Assembly: GCF_040049215.1 (NCBI RefSeq)
Contig: NZ_JBDZDN010000001.1
Span: 1,798,001 to 1,862,000 of the forward strand
Direction of reading: 5' to 3'
DNA from: Mesorhizobium_K sp040049215
GTDB lineage: Bacteria; Pseudomonadota; Alphaproteobacteria; Rhizobiales; Rhizobiaceae
Length of the DNA stretch: 64,000 nt
In this document: positions 8,831-16,591 of the stretch, piece after piece
Position numbering within the stretch: the first letter of the stretch is position 1
How the letters are laid out: each line of letters starts with the position of its first letter
Made by a program: the position numbers and the translations under genes
The notes under the pieces: generated by a model
The model's input: only the letters and a program-made list of their open reading frames with translations
What the model was told of the DNA's origin: nothing
The model's database searches: none

Positions 8831-10624
8831 CTACTTGCTTCGATAGACGAACAGTTCGACGCTCGACGGCTCCTCGCTGCTCGTCACCAGCAGCAATTCG
8901 GCTTCGCCGGAAGCCTTGGCGTCGAAGACGGCCTTGGCGGCGTCGGCATTGTCGGAGGCGATTTCCTGGCCTTGCGCGTTTACTCTCAGCCAGACCGGAC
9001 CGGCGCCGTGCGAATAGGCGAGCACCGCGTAGCTGTGCCCGCCGTCGAGCCTGATGGGAAGGCTGCGTGCGTCAAGGCTTCGGTTCACCGGTTGAACCTG
9101 CGGATCTTTGACCGCGACAAATTCGCCGCGCTTGGCGAGTTCATCGAGAAACCGGTTGAGCACATACTGCCGGTGGTCATCGAACTTTCCAAGCTCGCGC
9201 TGCCAACCGGCCCGTTCCGCCTCCATGTCGAAGGACGATCCGTCGAGCAGGTCGCGGACGAGGCCGGCCTCCTGGGCGTAGTTCACCATCGCCGCGCTGG
9301 GAACCTTCGTGACTTTCTGATCAGAGGCCTCCGAGTCGGCCGGCAGTGGCACGACGGTGCCCGAACTTATGATGCCGACAACGCGCCCCTGCTGATCGAT
9401 CACAGGTCCCCCGCTGGTCCCGCCGGTCAGCGGAATCGTGTTGTGAATGAGGCGGCCGTCAGCCGTGTCCTCGGGCGGAAACAGGAAGAAGTTCGTCACC
9501 GCGCTGACATTGCCGAAATGCACCCGTGGCGTCGGGAAGCGGTGGGCGTTCTCGTTGCCCTCTATGTCGCGAAGGAAGTAGCCGGCAAAGGCGATCTGGT
9601 CGCCGGCCGCGGCGCTGCCGGGCGGCGCGAGTTCCAGCACGGGCCCGGCATCCGAACCCGGAGCCAGTTCCAGGATCGCCAGGTCGTAGGCGCTCGGCAG
9701 CTTCACCTGTTTGAAGGCGCCGTCGGCGGTCTTGGTCCCAGCCTTGTGCTCGCGAAGGTAGCGGGAGAACGGTTCGTAGCCGGCATGGATCGTGACGGCT
9801 GCCACGGTGAAATCGCGCGGAGCCGCTCCGGGACTGCGGACAATGATCTCGAGATCGCGGCGCCCGGCAATCTGCGCTGCGACGTGAGCGTTCGTCACCA
9901 GGCGTGTCGGTGTGATCGGCCAGGCAGTGGCGACGCCGCGTTCGACGCCGTTCTGCCTGACGACGACCAGGTGGACGGCCTTCTGCAGCCTATCTGCTTG
10001 TCCGCGCCACGCAGAGGGCTGATCGAGCGCGCGTTCTTCCCTGCTCGTCAGCTCGTTGGAGACGCTCTGAAGCCGTGACGTGTGTTCGTCGACGGTCACC
10101 CACAGATAGCCGGTGACCAGCACCACAGCCCCCAGCACAGACGCGACGAGGGTAGCGTTGCGCTTCAGCCGTTCGAGCGCGATCTCGAGAGCAGGAACCG
10201 GCGCCTGGAAATCGGTGACGTCCGGGTCCGGGCCGGTCGCGCCGTCCGGCGGCAGCAGTTCGAAGCGAAGCGTCGGTCCATCCGGGCCGCCGAGCGTGAT
10301 CAGGTCGCCGTCGCGGAGCCTTGCCTGGGCCATGGTCGGCCGGCCGTTCACCTCGACATAATAGTCGGCCAGCCGGGCGACTTCCCAATCGCCGCCGGCC
10401 TGCCGCTTGAGCTGAAGATGGCGGCGGCCCGCGCGCTTTTCGTTGGAGGGCAGGACGAAGCTCGCCCAGCTCCCGTCGCGGCCGATCAGGATTTCAGACG
10501 ATTGCGGCGAGAAAATCCGGGACTGGCCGGTCGAAACCAGAGTAACCCGCACCGCGCATTGATATGATTTTGCCGCAGCGGCATTCGACAAATCGCTCCG
10601 GCGCGTCCGCCAGGAAAACCCCAT
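8831..10624 (-). CDS. FHA domain - TM - trypsin-like (HtrA-like) protease
   Basis: Domains in order are an FHA-like fold at about residues 25-123 (LIGRDG, a RRHLQL segment, and VNGRP followed by LRDGDLITLGG), one TM helix at about 157-177, and a trypsin-fold protease to about residue 460. The apparent triad is His247 (TNAHVA), Asp314 (YDLAILEL) and Ser404 (GGTSGGPV), the HtrA/DegP pattern, but no PDZ domain is seen. The C-terminal 130 residues are a further uncharacterised domain. FHA domains bind phosphothreonine peptides, so the expected topology is FHA in the cytoplasm and protease in the periplasm. It is encoded convergently with the kinase, 76 bp apart. A kinase to FHA-protease relay is inferred, not shown. 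Confidence 0.83.
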   Translation of the reverse strand: MGFSWRTRRSDLSNAAAAKSYQCAVRVTLVSTGQSRIFSPQSSEILIGRDGSWASFVLPSNEKRAGRRHLQLKRQAGGDWEVARLADYYVEVNGRPTMAQARLRDGDLITLGGPDGPTLRFELLPPDGATGPDPDVTDFQAPVPALEIALERLKRNATLVASVLGAVVLVTGYLWVTVDEHTSRLQSVSNELTSREERALDQPSAWRGQADRLQKAVHLVVVRQNGVERGVATAWPITPTRLVTNAHVAAQIAGRRDLEIIVRSPGAAPRDFTVAAVTIHAGYEPFSRYLREHKAGTKTADGAFKQVKLPSAYDLAILELAPGSDAGPVLELAPPGSAAAGDQIAFAGYFLRDIEGNENAHRFPTPRVHFGNVSAVTNFFLFPPEDTADGRLIHNTIPLTGGTSGGPVIDQQGRVVGIISSGTVVPLPADSEASDQKVTKVPSAAMVNYAQEAGLVRDLLDGSSFDMEAERAGWQRELGKFDDHRQYVLNRFLDELAKRGEFVAVKDPQVQPVNRSLDARSLPIRLDGGHSYAVLAYSHGAGPVWLRVNAQGQEIASDNADAAKAVFDAKASGEAELLLVTSSEEPSSVELFVYRSK

Positions 10625-10840
10625 CGCCCGATCGCCCCCTTCCCGTCACGGCCGACTTTTCGAGCCGACGGCCTGCCCCGGAAACCTGTCATTGAAGAAT
10701 ACGCCGCGCAATCCGGCAATTTCTTGGCGACGAGCGATAGCGCGGGTTTTTGCCGGTTCGGCCTCCCGCCGCAGGTTTGATAATATATGCATAGATGATA
10801 GCCTCGCCGGATGCTGGCGCCCGGCGGGAGGGGAAGTCGA

Positions 10841-12637
10841 TTGGCAGTTGAAGCGGATGTCGCCAGCGCTGGCATCGGCAATGACACGGTGGGGCAAAGC
10901 CTGCCCGCACTGGTCTTCTCCATCGGCGTTACCGGCCACCGATCGCTCGCGGACGATCCCGAACTGGCCGATGCGGTGGCCGGCACCATCGGCCGCGTAT
11001 TGGACAGTATTTCGGCCGCAGCCGAACGTCTGCCTCCGCAGAGCGAGGACGGCCGGCGGACCACGCTGCGCATTGTAACCATGCTGGCCGAGGGAGCCGA
11101 CATCATCGGCGCCTCGGAAGCGATGCGGCGCTCGGTGCCGGTTGCGGTAATTCTCCCTGGATCGATCAGGGCCTACCGGTCGACCTTCGAGCGGCAACAG
11201 TGGCTGGACAGGTTCGACGCCACGATCGCGGACGCGCACAGCGTGACCGAACTGCCCTATGAAGTCATCGACGCCGCCGACTACGAACGCGCGAACGGCT
11301 TCATCCTTGCGCAATCGGACCTGTTGCTGGCGGTGTGGGACGGGAAGCCGGCGCGAGGACGTGGGGGAACCGGGTCGGTCGTGCAGGACGCACTCGACAG
11401 AAAAATACCGGTCGTCGTCATCGATCCTGTTCTGGCTGGAGAAGCATCCGTCATCGTGGACCCGGCTGCCGCAATGCTGCCCGGGCGGGTCTACGATCTT
11501 CCACGGGTACCAGTGCAGACCGCGCTGACTCGCCTCGTCGCGTCGGTGCTCCGACCGCCATGGGCGCCATCCCGCCATACCGCGCTGAAGGATTATCTCG
11601 CCGAGCCCCAAAAATTGCGCAGCTGGAGAGTCGCCCAGCGGCTGCTCAAGCTGGTCGGCTATTCCTTCCGCACGGCGCGGAAGCGGGTTCGCAAGGGTCC
11701 GCACGAACCGGCTTTACCCGACGATCCGGCCGCGCAGCGCATTGAACGCGAGTTCCAGCGCGCCGACCGGCTGGCCAACCACTACGGCGACCAGATGCGG
11801 TCGACAATGGTGTCCCGCTATTTCGTCATCGCGTTCGCGGCATTCGTGAATGCCGCCGTTTCCATCCTGCTGCCCGCCTATCTGCCCTGGTCGACGCTCA
11901 TCCAGCTGATCGTCACCGTCTCGTCGCTGATCGACGAACGAACCGCCCGCAGGCGCCGCTGGCACGAGCGCTGGCTCGACTACCGGGCACTGGCGGAAGG
12001 GCTGCGCTGCCTGCGCCATGTCCACCCCCTCGGCATGGACGACGAAGTATACCGGCGGTCATCGCCGGCAAGACCGCTCCACTGGACCGAGTGGTATCTG
12101 GCGCGGCTTGCGCGCGACATCGGTCCGTCGCCGGGAGCCCTGACGCCGGAGGAAATCGGCCGTCGGTACCGGGGGATTCGCGACTTGATCGGTGAGCAGG
12201 TCGAATATCATCGAAAGGCCCTGCGCGATCTTGCCAGGCTCGATGGCCGCCTGCGCCGGCTTTCGACCATCAGTCTTGCGGCGACGGTATTGGCGGGCGT
12301 CGGGAGCCTCGTCATTCAATTCGTGTATCCGACCGCGTCCAGCTTGCTGCCGTCGATTGCCGCGGCCCTTCTGGTCATAGCGCCGGCATTTGCCGTTGCC
12401 GCGAGCGGTCTGCGAAGCAGCGCCGATCTCGCCCGCCTTGCACAGCGCTCCGCGCGGACGGCAGCGGCCCTGAGCAGGATCGGACGCCAGATGGACGGGC
12501 TCCCGCCCACCTTCGATCGCCTTGCCGTCGCGGCCAGGATGACATGCGGCGCGATGCTTCAAGAGCTGCTTGAGTGGCGGTTCATCCGCGAAAGCCGCCA
12601 GACCGGTCGGCTGAGAACACTGCGGGGGAGGCGCTAG
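10841..12637 (+). CDS. SLOG-domain protein with SLATT-like transmembrane module
   Basis: The N-terminal Rossmann-like domain has the hallmarks of SLOG (DprA/LOG-like) nucleotide-sensing domains: GVTGHR at about residues 29-34, an AEGAD motif, and WDG followed by ARGRGGT at about 166-176, then PVVVID. The C-terminal half has two hydrophobic hairpins (about 327-365 and 478-523) around an Arg-rich ERTARRRRWHERW segment, resembling SLATT-type SLOG-associated membrane effectors but with four TM segments rather than two. SLOG/SLATT proteins are proposed, from comparative genomics, to act in nucleotide-signalled conflict systems. I prefer the TTG at 10841 because GGGAGGGG precedes it; an in-frame ATG at 10811 is the alternative. 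The patatin gene starts 2 bases after its stop, indicating an operon. Confidence 0.75.
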   Translation: MAVEADVASAGIGNDTVGQSLPALVFSIGVTGHRSLADDPELADAVAGTIGRVLDSISAAAERLPPQSEDGRRTTLRIVTMLAEGADIIGASEAMRRSVPVAVILPGSIRAYRSTFERQQWLDRFDATIADAHSVTELPYEVIDAADYERANGFILAQSDLLLAVWDGKPARGRGGTGSVVQDALDRKIPVVVIDPVLAGEASVIVDPAAAMLPGRVYDLPRVPVQTALTRLVASVLRPPWAPSRHTALKDYLAEPQKLRSWRVAQRLLKLVGYSFRTARKRVRKGPHEPALPDDPAAQRIEREFQRADRLANHYGDQMRSTMVSRYFVIAFAAFVNAAVSILLPAYLPWSTLIQLIVTVSSLIDERTARRRRWHERWLDYRALAEGLRCLRHVHPLGMDDEVYRRSSPARPLHWTEWYLARLARDIGPSPGALTPEEIGRRYRGIRDLIGEQVEYHRKALRDLARLDGRLRRLSTISLAATVLAGVGSLVIQFVYPTASSLLPSIAAALLVIAPAFAVAASGLRSSADLARLAQRSARTAAALSRIGRQMDGLPPTFDRLAVAARMTCGAMLQELLEWRFIRESRQTGRLRTLRGRR

Positions 12638-12639
12638 AC

Positions 12640-13785
12640 ATGTCTTCTACAGACCTATCTCCGCGGGACCGGCATCTCTTCGGGCCAGGTCCCAAGACGA
12701 TTCTCTCGCTTGACGGCGGCGGTGTCCGCGGCGCCATCAGCATCGCGTTCCTGGAGCGGATGGAGGCGCTTCTCGGCCATGGCGGTCAGCATCGGCGGCT
12801 CGGCGATTTCTTCGACCTGATAGGAGGAACCTCGACCGGCGCCATCATCGGCGCTGGCCTGGCGCTCGGTCTCAGCGCCGAGGAGATGCGCAGCTTCTAT
12901 GTCGATCTGGCGCCGCGGATCTTTCGCCGGCCATTCTGGCGGGTGGCGGGACTTCAGGCGAAATTCGATTCGCTGCACCTGAAAAAAGAGCTCGCCGGCA
13001 TCATCGGAGACCGCAAGCTCGACAGCGAGGACCTGAAAACCGGCTTCTGTCTCGTCATGAAGCGGATGGACAAGGGAAGTCCCTGGATCCTGTCCAACAA
13101 CCCTCGCGCGCGATACTGGGCGGATCCGGATGACGGCTCATATATCGGCAACCGGCACTACCATCTGGCGTCGCTGATTCGCGCCAGCACCGCGGCCCCG
13201 CACTATTTCGATCCGGAGCCGCTGACGATCGTCGAAGGTGAGGAAGATGGTCTGTTCGTGGATGGCGGCGTAACGCCCTACAACAATCCGGCGCTTCATC
13301 TGTTTCTTCTGGCGACGCTTCCGCAGCATGGGATCTGCTGGAACCTCGGGCCTCGCGACCTGACGATCGTCTCCATCGGCACGGGCCGCTTTAGCGACAA
13401 GATCACAATCCGCGAGGTCTTCTATGTCAGGGCGATCGGCCTGGCGATCCGCGCGTTGGCCGGGTTGATATCGGACACCCAGACGCTCACACTTGGACTG
13501 ATGCAGGCTCTGGGCGAAACGCCGACGCCTTGGCAGATCAACTCCGAAGTCGGCACGATGCAGGGGCTCCCGCTGCCGGGCGGTCCGCTGTTCCGGCACG
13601 TCCGCTACGACGTCCGCCTGGACCGGGACTGGCTGGAGGAAAATCTCGAGGTCAAGCTTGACGAGCGGACGGTGAGACGGCTGCGCGCGATGGACGATCC
13701 GAGCATCGTGCCGCTGGCCTATGAGATCGGACAGCTTGCTGCGGAAAGACAGGTTCAATTGGAGCACTTTGCGCGGCCTGCCTAG
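12640..13785 (+). CDS. patatin-like phospholipase
   Basis: The 381-aa protein has all patatin landmarks: the oxyanion glycine loop DGGGVRG at residues 25-31, the nucleophile elbow GTSTG with Ser65, and the dyad aspartate Asp208 in FVDGGV. It has no signal peptide or TM helix, so it probably hydrolyses acyl lipids from the cytoplasmic face of the membrane. The ATG at 12640 lies 2 bases after the stop of the SLOG-SLATT gene and is preceded by GGGGGAGG inside that gene's end, so the two are translationally linked. Patatin phospholipases serve as effectors in CBASS (CapV) and similar defence systems; no cyclic-nucleotide synthase is visible here. The effector role is therefore inference. Confidence 0.88.
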   Translation: MSSTDLSPRDRHLFGPGPKTILSLDGGGVRGAISIAFLERMEALLGHGGQHRRLGDFFDLIGGTSTGAIIGAGLALGLSAEEMRSFYVDLAPRIFRRPFWRVAGLQAKFDSLHLKKELAGIIGDRKLDSEDLKTGFCLVMKRMDKGSPWILSNNPRARYWADPDDGSYIGNRHYHLASLIRASTAAPHYFDPEPLTIVEGEEDGLFVDGGVTPYNNPALHLFLLATLPQHGICWNLGPRDLTIVSIGTGRFSDKITIREVFYVRAIGLAIRALAGLISDTQTLTLGLMQALGETPTPWQINSEVGTMQGLPLPGGPLFRHVRYDVRLDRDWLEENLEVKLDERTVRRLRAMDDPSIVPLAYEIGQLAAERQVQLEHFARPA

Positions 13786-14139
13786 CGGCGACATGCGTCG
13801 GGCGAGCGGGCTTCGATTGACTATTTGCCGATTCCCGGTAAAAGCCAGCCGCGAACGGGAACTTCTAGTGATGCGCGGCCTGATGATGGCGCTCTTTGCA
13901 CTCGACTTTCCCGGCCATAGTGGGACGTTCAGGGCGAACCATTGGGCCGGGCGCATTGGCGTGCCCTTCGTGTCCAGCACCACTACGGCCAAAACGATCA
14001 CCACCAAAACGACCGCCAAAACGGTCTGATCTCCCTTGGCCTTACCGTCCCTCCCGGGTCTGGCCCGGGGAGACGAGGCCCGCGCCGGTCGGCGGGTTCC
14101 TCCAGAATCAACAGGCGGAGAGGGGGCAGGAGAATACTC
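13786..14139. other. intergenic region between the accessory island and asd
   Basis: There are 354 bases without a convincing gene. It must hold the asd promoter and a GGAG-type ribosome site just before 14140. A short direct repetition of CCAAAACGA-like units occurs at about 13988-14026. Hydrophobic translations appear there in the reverse frame but lack a proper start. No tRNA, direct repeat or integrase remnant was seen that would mark an island boundary. Confidence 0.5.
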
Positions 14140-15174
14140 ATGGGTTTCAAGGTTGCAGTCGTCGGCGCCACGGGCAATGTCGGGCGCGAGATGCTCAATA
14201 TCCTCGAGGAGCGCGGCTTCCCCGCCGACGAGGTCGTGGCGCTCGCCTCGCGCCGCAGCCAGGGCACGGAAGTGTCCTATGGCGACCGGACGCTGAAGGT
14301 CAGGACCCTCGACCAGTACGATTTCTCCGACACCGACATCTGCATCATGTCGGCCGGCGGCGAAGTGTCGAAGCAATGGTCGCCCAAGATCGGCAAGCAG
14401 GGCTGCGTGGTCATCGATAATTCGAGCGCCTTCCGCTACGATCAGGACGTGCCGCTGATCGTGCCGGAGGTGAATCCGGACGCGATCGCGCTGTTTACGC
14501 GCAAGAACATCATCGCCAATCCGAACTGCTCGACGGCGCAACTCGTCGTGGCGCTGAAGCCGCTGCATGATTTCGCGACCATCAAGCGCATCGTCGTGGC
14601 GACCTACCAGTCGGTCTCCGGCGCCGGCAAGGAAGGCATGGACGAGCTGTTCACGCAGACCCGCGCGGTGTTCGTCGCCGACCAGGTCGAGAACAAGAAG
14701 TTCACCAAGCGCATCGCCTTCAACGTCATCCCGCATATCGACGTCTTCCTCGACGACGGCTTCACCAAGGAAGAGTGGAAGATGGTCGCCGAGACCAAGA
14801 AGATGCTCGACCCCAAGATCAAGCTGACGGCGACCTGCGTGCGCGTGCCTGTCTTCATCGGCCATTCGGAGGCCGTCAACATCGAGTTCGAGAAGCCGAT
14901 CACCGCCGACGAGGCGCGCGACATACTGCGCGAGGCGCCGGGCTGCGTCGTCATCGACAAGCGCGAGAACGGCGGCTACATCACGCCGCTCGAATCGGCC
15001 GGCGAGGACGCCACGTTCATCTCGCGCATCCGCGAGGATTCGACCATCGAGAACGGGCTTTCGATGTGGATCGTGTCGGACAATCTGCGCAAGGGCGCGG
15101 CGCTGAACGCCATCCAGATCGCCGAGCTTCTGATCGAGCGCGGCCTGATCCAGCCCAAGCGCAAGGCGGCGTAG
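14140..15174 (+). CDS. asd: aspartate-semialdehyde dehydrogenase
   Basis: It reduces aspartyl phosphate to aspartate semialdehyde with NADPH, the branch-point step to lysine/diaminopimelate, threonine and methionine. The 344-aa length is normal. The N-terminal Rossmann motif GATGNVG and the catalytic Cys130 in NPNCSTAQL are present, as is the typical C-terminal segment DNLRKGAALN. I chose the ATG at 14140, preceded by a purine-rich GGCAGGAGAA box, over the longer open frame upstream. In many rhizobia asd follows leuB; here its upstream neighbour is the accessory island instead. Confidence 0.96.
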   Translation: MGFKVAVVGATGNVGREMLNILEERGFPADEVVALASRRSQGTEVSYGDRTLKVRTLDQYDFSDTDICIMSAGGEVSKQWSPKIGKQGCVVIDNSSAFRYDQDVPLIVPEVNPDAIALFTRKNIIANPNCSTAQLVVALKPLHDFATIKRIVVATYQSVSGAGKEGMDELFTQTRAVFVADQVENKKFTKRIAFNVIPHIDVFLDDGFTKEEWKMVAETKKMLDPKIKLTATCVRVPVFIGHSEAVNIEFEKPITADEARDILREAPGCVVIDKRENGGYITPLESAGEDATFISRIREDSTIENGLSMWIVSDNLRKGAALNAIQIAELLIERGLIQPKRKAA

Positions 15175-15760
15175 TTTTCGCTCACGGGCCGTACCGCCGC
15201 CTCCGGCGGCTGGCCCTCCGCCCCTTCGACAAGCTCAGGAGGCGCCGGATTGACGGCGGCCCGCAGTCGCGGGCTCGGCCTGCGGCCGAAAGGCACTGGG
15301 CTTTCCTCCGCATTGAAGGGAGGGATGCCTGTGCGCTTCATCATTGCCACGCCTGCTTTCGCATCTGGCTTTTGTCAAAGAACACTCCCCGTTTCGGGGA
15401 GGTGGGAAGCGGGGCGCGGGCCCAAGCCTCTCAAATTTTTGTACGTGGCCCGGTTTCCCGCGCCCCGCCGGCGTTCTTGCCCTGATGGAGGACGGGGCCG
15501 TTGCCCTTGGTCTCCGCCAAGGCCCGGATCTGGGGGTTCATCACCCAGCCGCGCCACCGTAGCGCGACCGATCCGGCGCCGCCGCCCTCCCCGTCATCCG
15601 GTTCATGACCCGGGTTCCCGCGAGAGCGATGGGGCAAGTATGCGGGAGGCTCGATCGGTGTGAATGAACAGGCCCGATTATTTTTCGAGATATAAGGAAA
15701 TCCGAGGGTTGACGCGGATGTATATCCACGCGGCCTGATGACTTGGACGGCGCCTTCCGG
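15175..15760. other. long intergenic region with repeat-like sequence between convergent asd and rpsP
   Basis: There are nearly 590 bases with no supportable gene; the open frames here are Arg/Pro-rich and look non-coding. A GCCGCC-TCC-GGCGGC hairpin just after asd (about 15195-15209) may terminate it. The motif TTCGACAAGCTCAGGA at about 15225-15240 resembles short dispersed repeats of alphaproteobacteria, and a related copy occurs at about 31188. A large inverted repeat is listed separately. Confidence 0.5.
15409..15468. repeat. inverted repeat with 12-bp perfect arms
   Basis: GCGGGGCGCGGG at 15409-15420 is the exact reverse complement of 15457-15468, with a 36-base AT-containing centre. 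It lies in the gap between convergent asd and rpsP. Smaller palindromes flank it (CCCCGTTTCGGGG at about 15387-15399). It resembles the GC-rich palindromic intergenic repeats of rhizobia and could be a REP-like element or fold in RNA. Confidence 0.6.
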
Positions 15761-15793
15761 AAAAGAAAACGGCGGAGGATTGCTCCCCCGCCG
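15761..15793 (-). terminator. rho-independent terminator of the ffh-rpsP operon
   Basis: Read on the minus strand, a CGGCGG/CCGCCG stem with extended pairing is followed by TTTTCTTTT. It sits 28 bases after the rpsP stop codon. Confidence 0.8.
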
Positions 15794-15820
15794 TCTGCGT
15801 TTGGACCACCCGCAGAAAGA

Positions 15821-16216
15821 TCAGGAAGCGGCGGCTTCCTCGGCAGCCGGAGCGGTCGCCGCGGCGATCGCCGCCGCCGCGTCGTCCTGCGCCTTCTTCA
15901 GGGCGGCGGTGCGCTCCTGAGCCTTCTTGCCGGGCAGCGCCTTGGTCGGGTTGTTGCGGGCCTCGCGCTTGGTGATGCCGGCCTCGTCGAGGAAGCGGGC
16001 GACGCGGTCGGTCGGCAGCGCGCCGTGGCTCATCCAGTGCTTGACCCGCTCGGCGTCGACCTTGACGCGCTCGCCGTCCTTGGGCAGCAGCGGGTTCCAC
16101 GAGCCGAGCTGCTCGATGAACCGGCCGTCGCGCGGCGAACGCACGTCGGCGACGACGACGTGATAGTAGGGACGCTTCTTGGAGCCCGCTCGGGCCAGAC
16201 GAATCTTCAGCGACAT
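15821..16216 (-). CDS. rpsP: 30S ribosomal protein S16
   Basis: Small-subunit ribosomal protein needed for 30S assembly. The first 85 residues match the family closely, with MSLKIRLAR at the start followed by KKRPYYHVVVAD and RFIEQLGSWNPL. The protein is 131 aa, longer than the usual 80-90, because of a low-complexity Ala/Lys tail (from about residue 95), which is common in alphaproteobacteria. It is the last gene of an operon ffh - chorismate mutase - rpsP, 38 bp after the mutase gene. The usual followers rimM-trmD-rplS are not present and a strong terminator follows instead. Confidence 0.97.
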   Translation of the reverse strand: MSLKIRLARAGSKKRPYYHVVVADVRSPRDGRFIEQLGSWNPLLPKDGERVKVDAERVKHWMSHGALPTDRVARFLDEAGITKREARNNPTKALPGKKAQERTAALKKAQDDAAAAIAAATAPAAEEAAAS

Positions 16217-16254
16217 TTGTTTCTCCTTGGAATTCTGTCGATTGATGGGTTGAT

Positions 16255-16584
16255 CTATGCGTTTGTCTTCAGCTCGCCGTTTCCGGCGGCGATCTGTTCG
16301 TGGTGGCGGATCACTTCCTTGATGACGAAGTTCAGGAATTTTTCCGCGAAATCCGGGTCGAGCTGTGCCTCGTCGGCGAGGCGGCGCAGGCGAGCGATCT
16401 GCTCGGCCTCGCGCGCCGGGTCCGCCGGCGGCAGGCCGTGCTCGGCCTTGAGCACGCCGACCGCCTTGGTGCAGCGGAAGCGCTCGGCGAGCATGTGGAT
16501 GAGGGCCGCGTCGATGTTGTCGATCGACGCCCGGTAGCCGGCGAGCATTGTCCGCGCGTTGGCCGTTTCGATCGTGTCGCTCAT
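16255..16584 (-). CDS. chorismate mutase (AroQ class)
   Basis: A 109-aa all-helical AroQ-type chorismate mutase that converts chorismate to prephenate in phenylalanine and tyrosine synthesis. The pattern YRASIDNIDAALIHMLAERF with downstream FRCTKAVGVLKAEHGLP and R-E-x-E-Q-I-x-R-L helices matches the monofunctional alphaproteobacterial enzymes; the N-terminal Arg, the Lys in KAVG and the C-terminal helix HHEQIA are in place. It lies 7 bp after ffh and before rpsP, a conserved arrangement in Rhizobiales. The gene product has no regulatory domain and no signal peptide, so it acts in the cytoplasm. Confidence 0.92.
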   Translation of the reverse strand: MSDTIETANARTMLAGYRASIDNIDAALIHMLAERFRCTKAVGVLKAEHGLPPADPAREAEQIARLRRLADEAQLDPDFAEKFLNFVIKEVIRHHEQIAAGNGELKTNA

Positions 16585-16591
16585 CTCCCCC

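Noticed and set aside
10841..13785. CBASS identification because of the patatin
   Set aside because: No CD-NTase (cGAS-like) or ubiquitin-like accessory gene is in the island; the term CBASS would overstate the evidence.
13138..14865. Long minus-strand frame over patatin and asd containing a hydrophobic helix
   Set aside because: The helix near 14020 comes from the CCAAAACGA-like repeated units; there is no credible start close to it and the frame overlaps two well-supported genes.
15250..15663. 137-residue plus-strand frame between asd and rpsP
   Set aside because: It is Arg/Pro-rich, spans an inverted repeat and has no signature.
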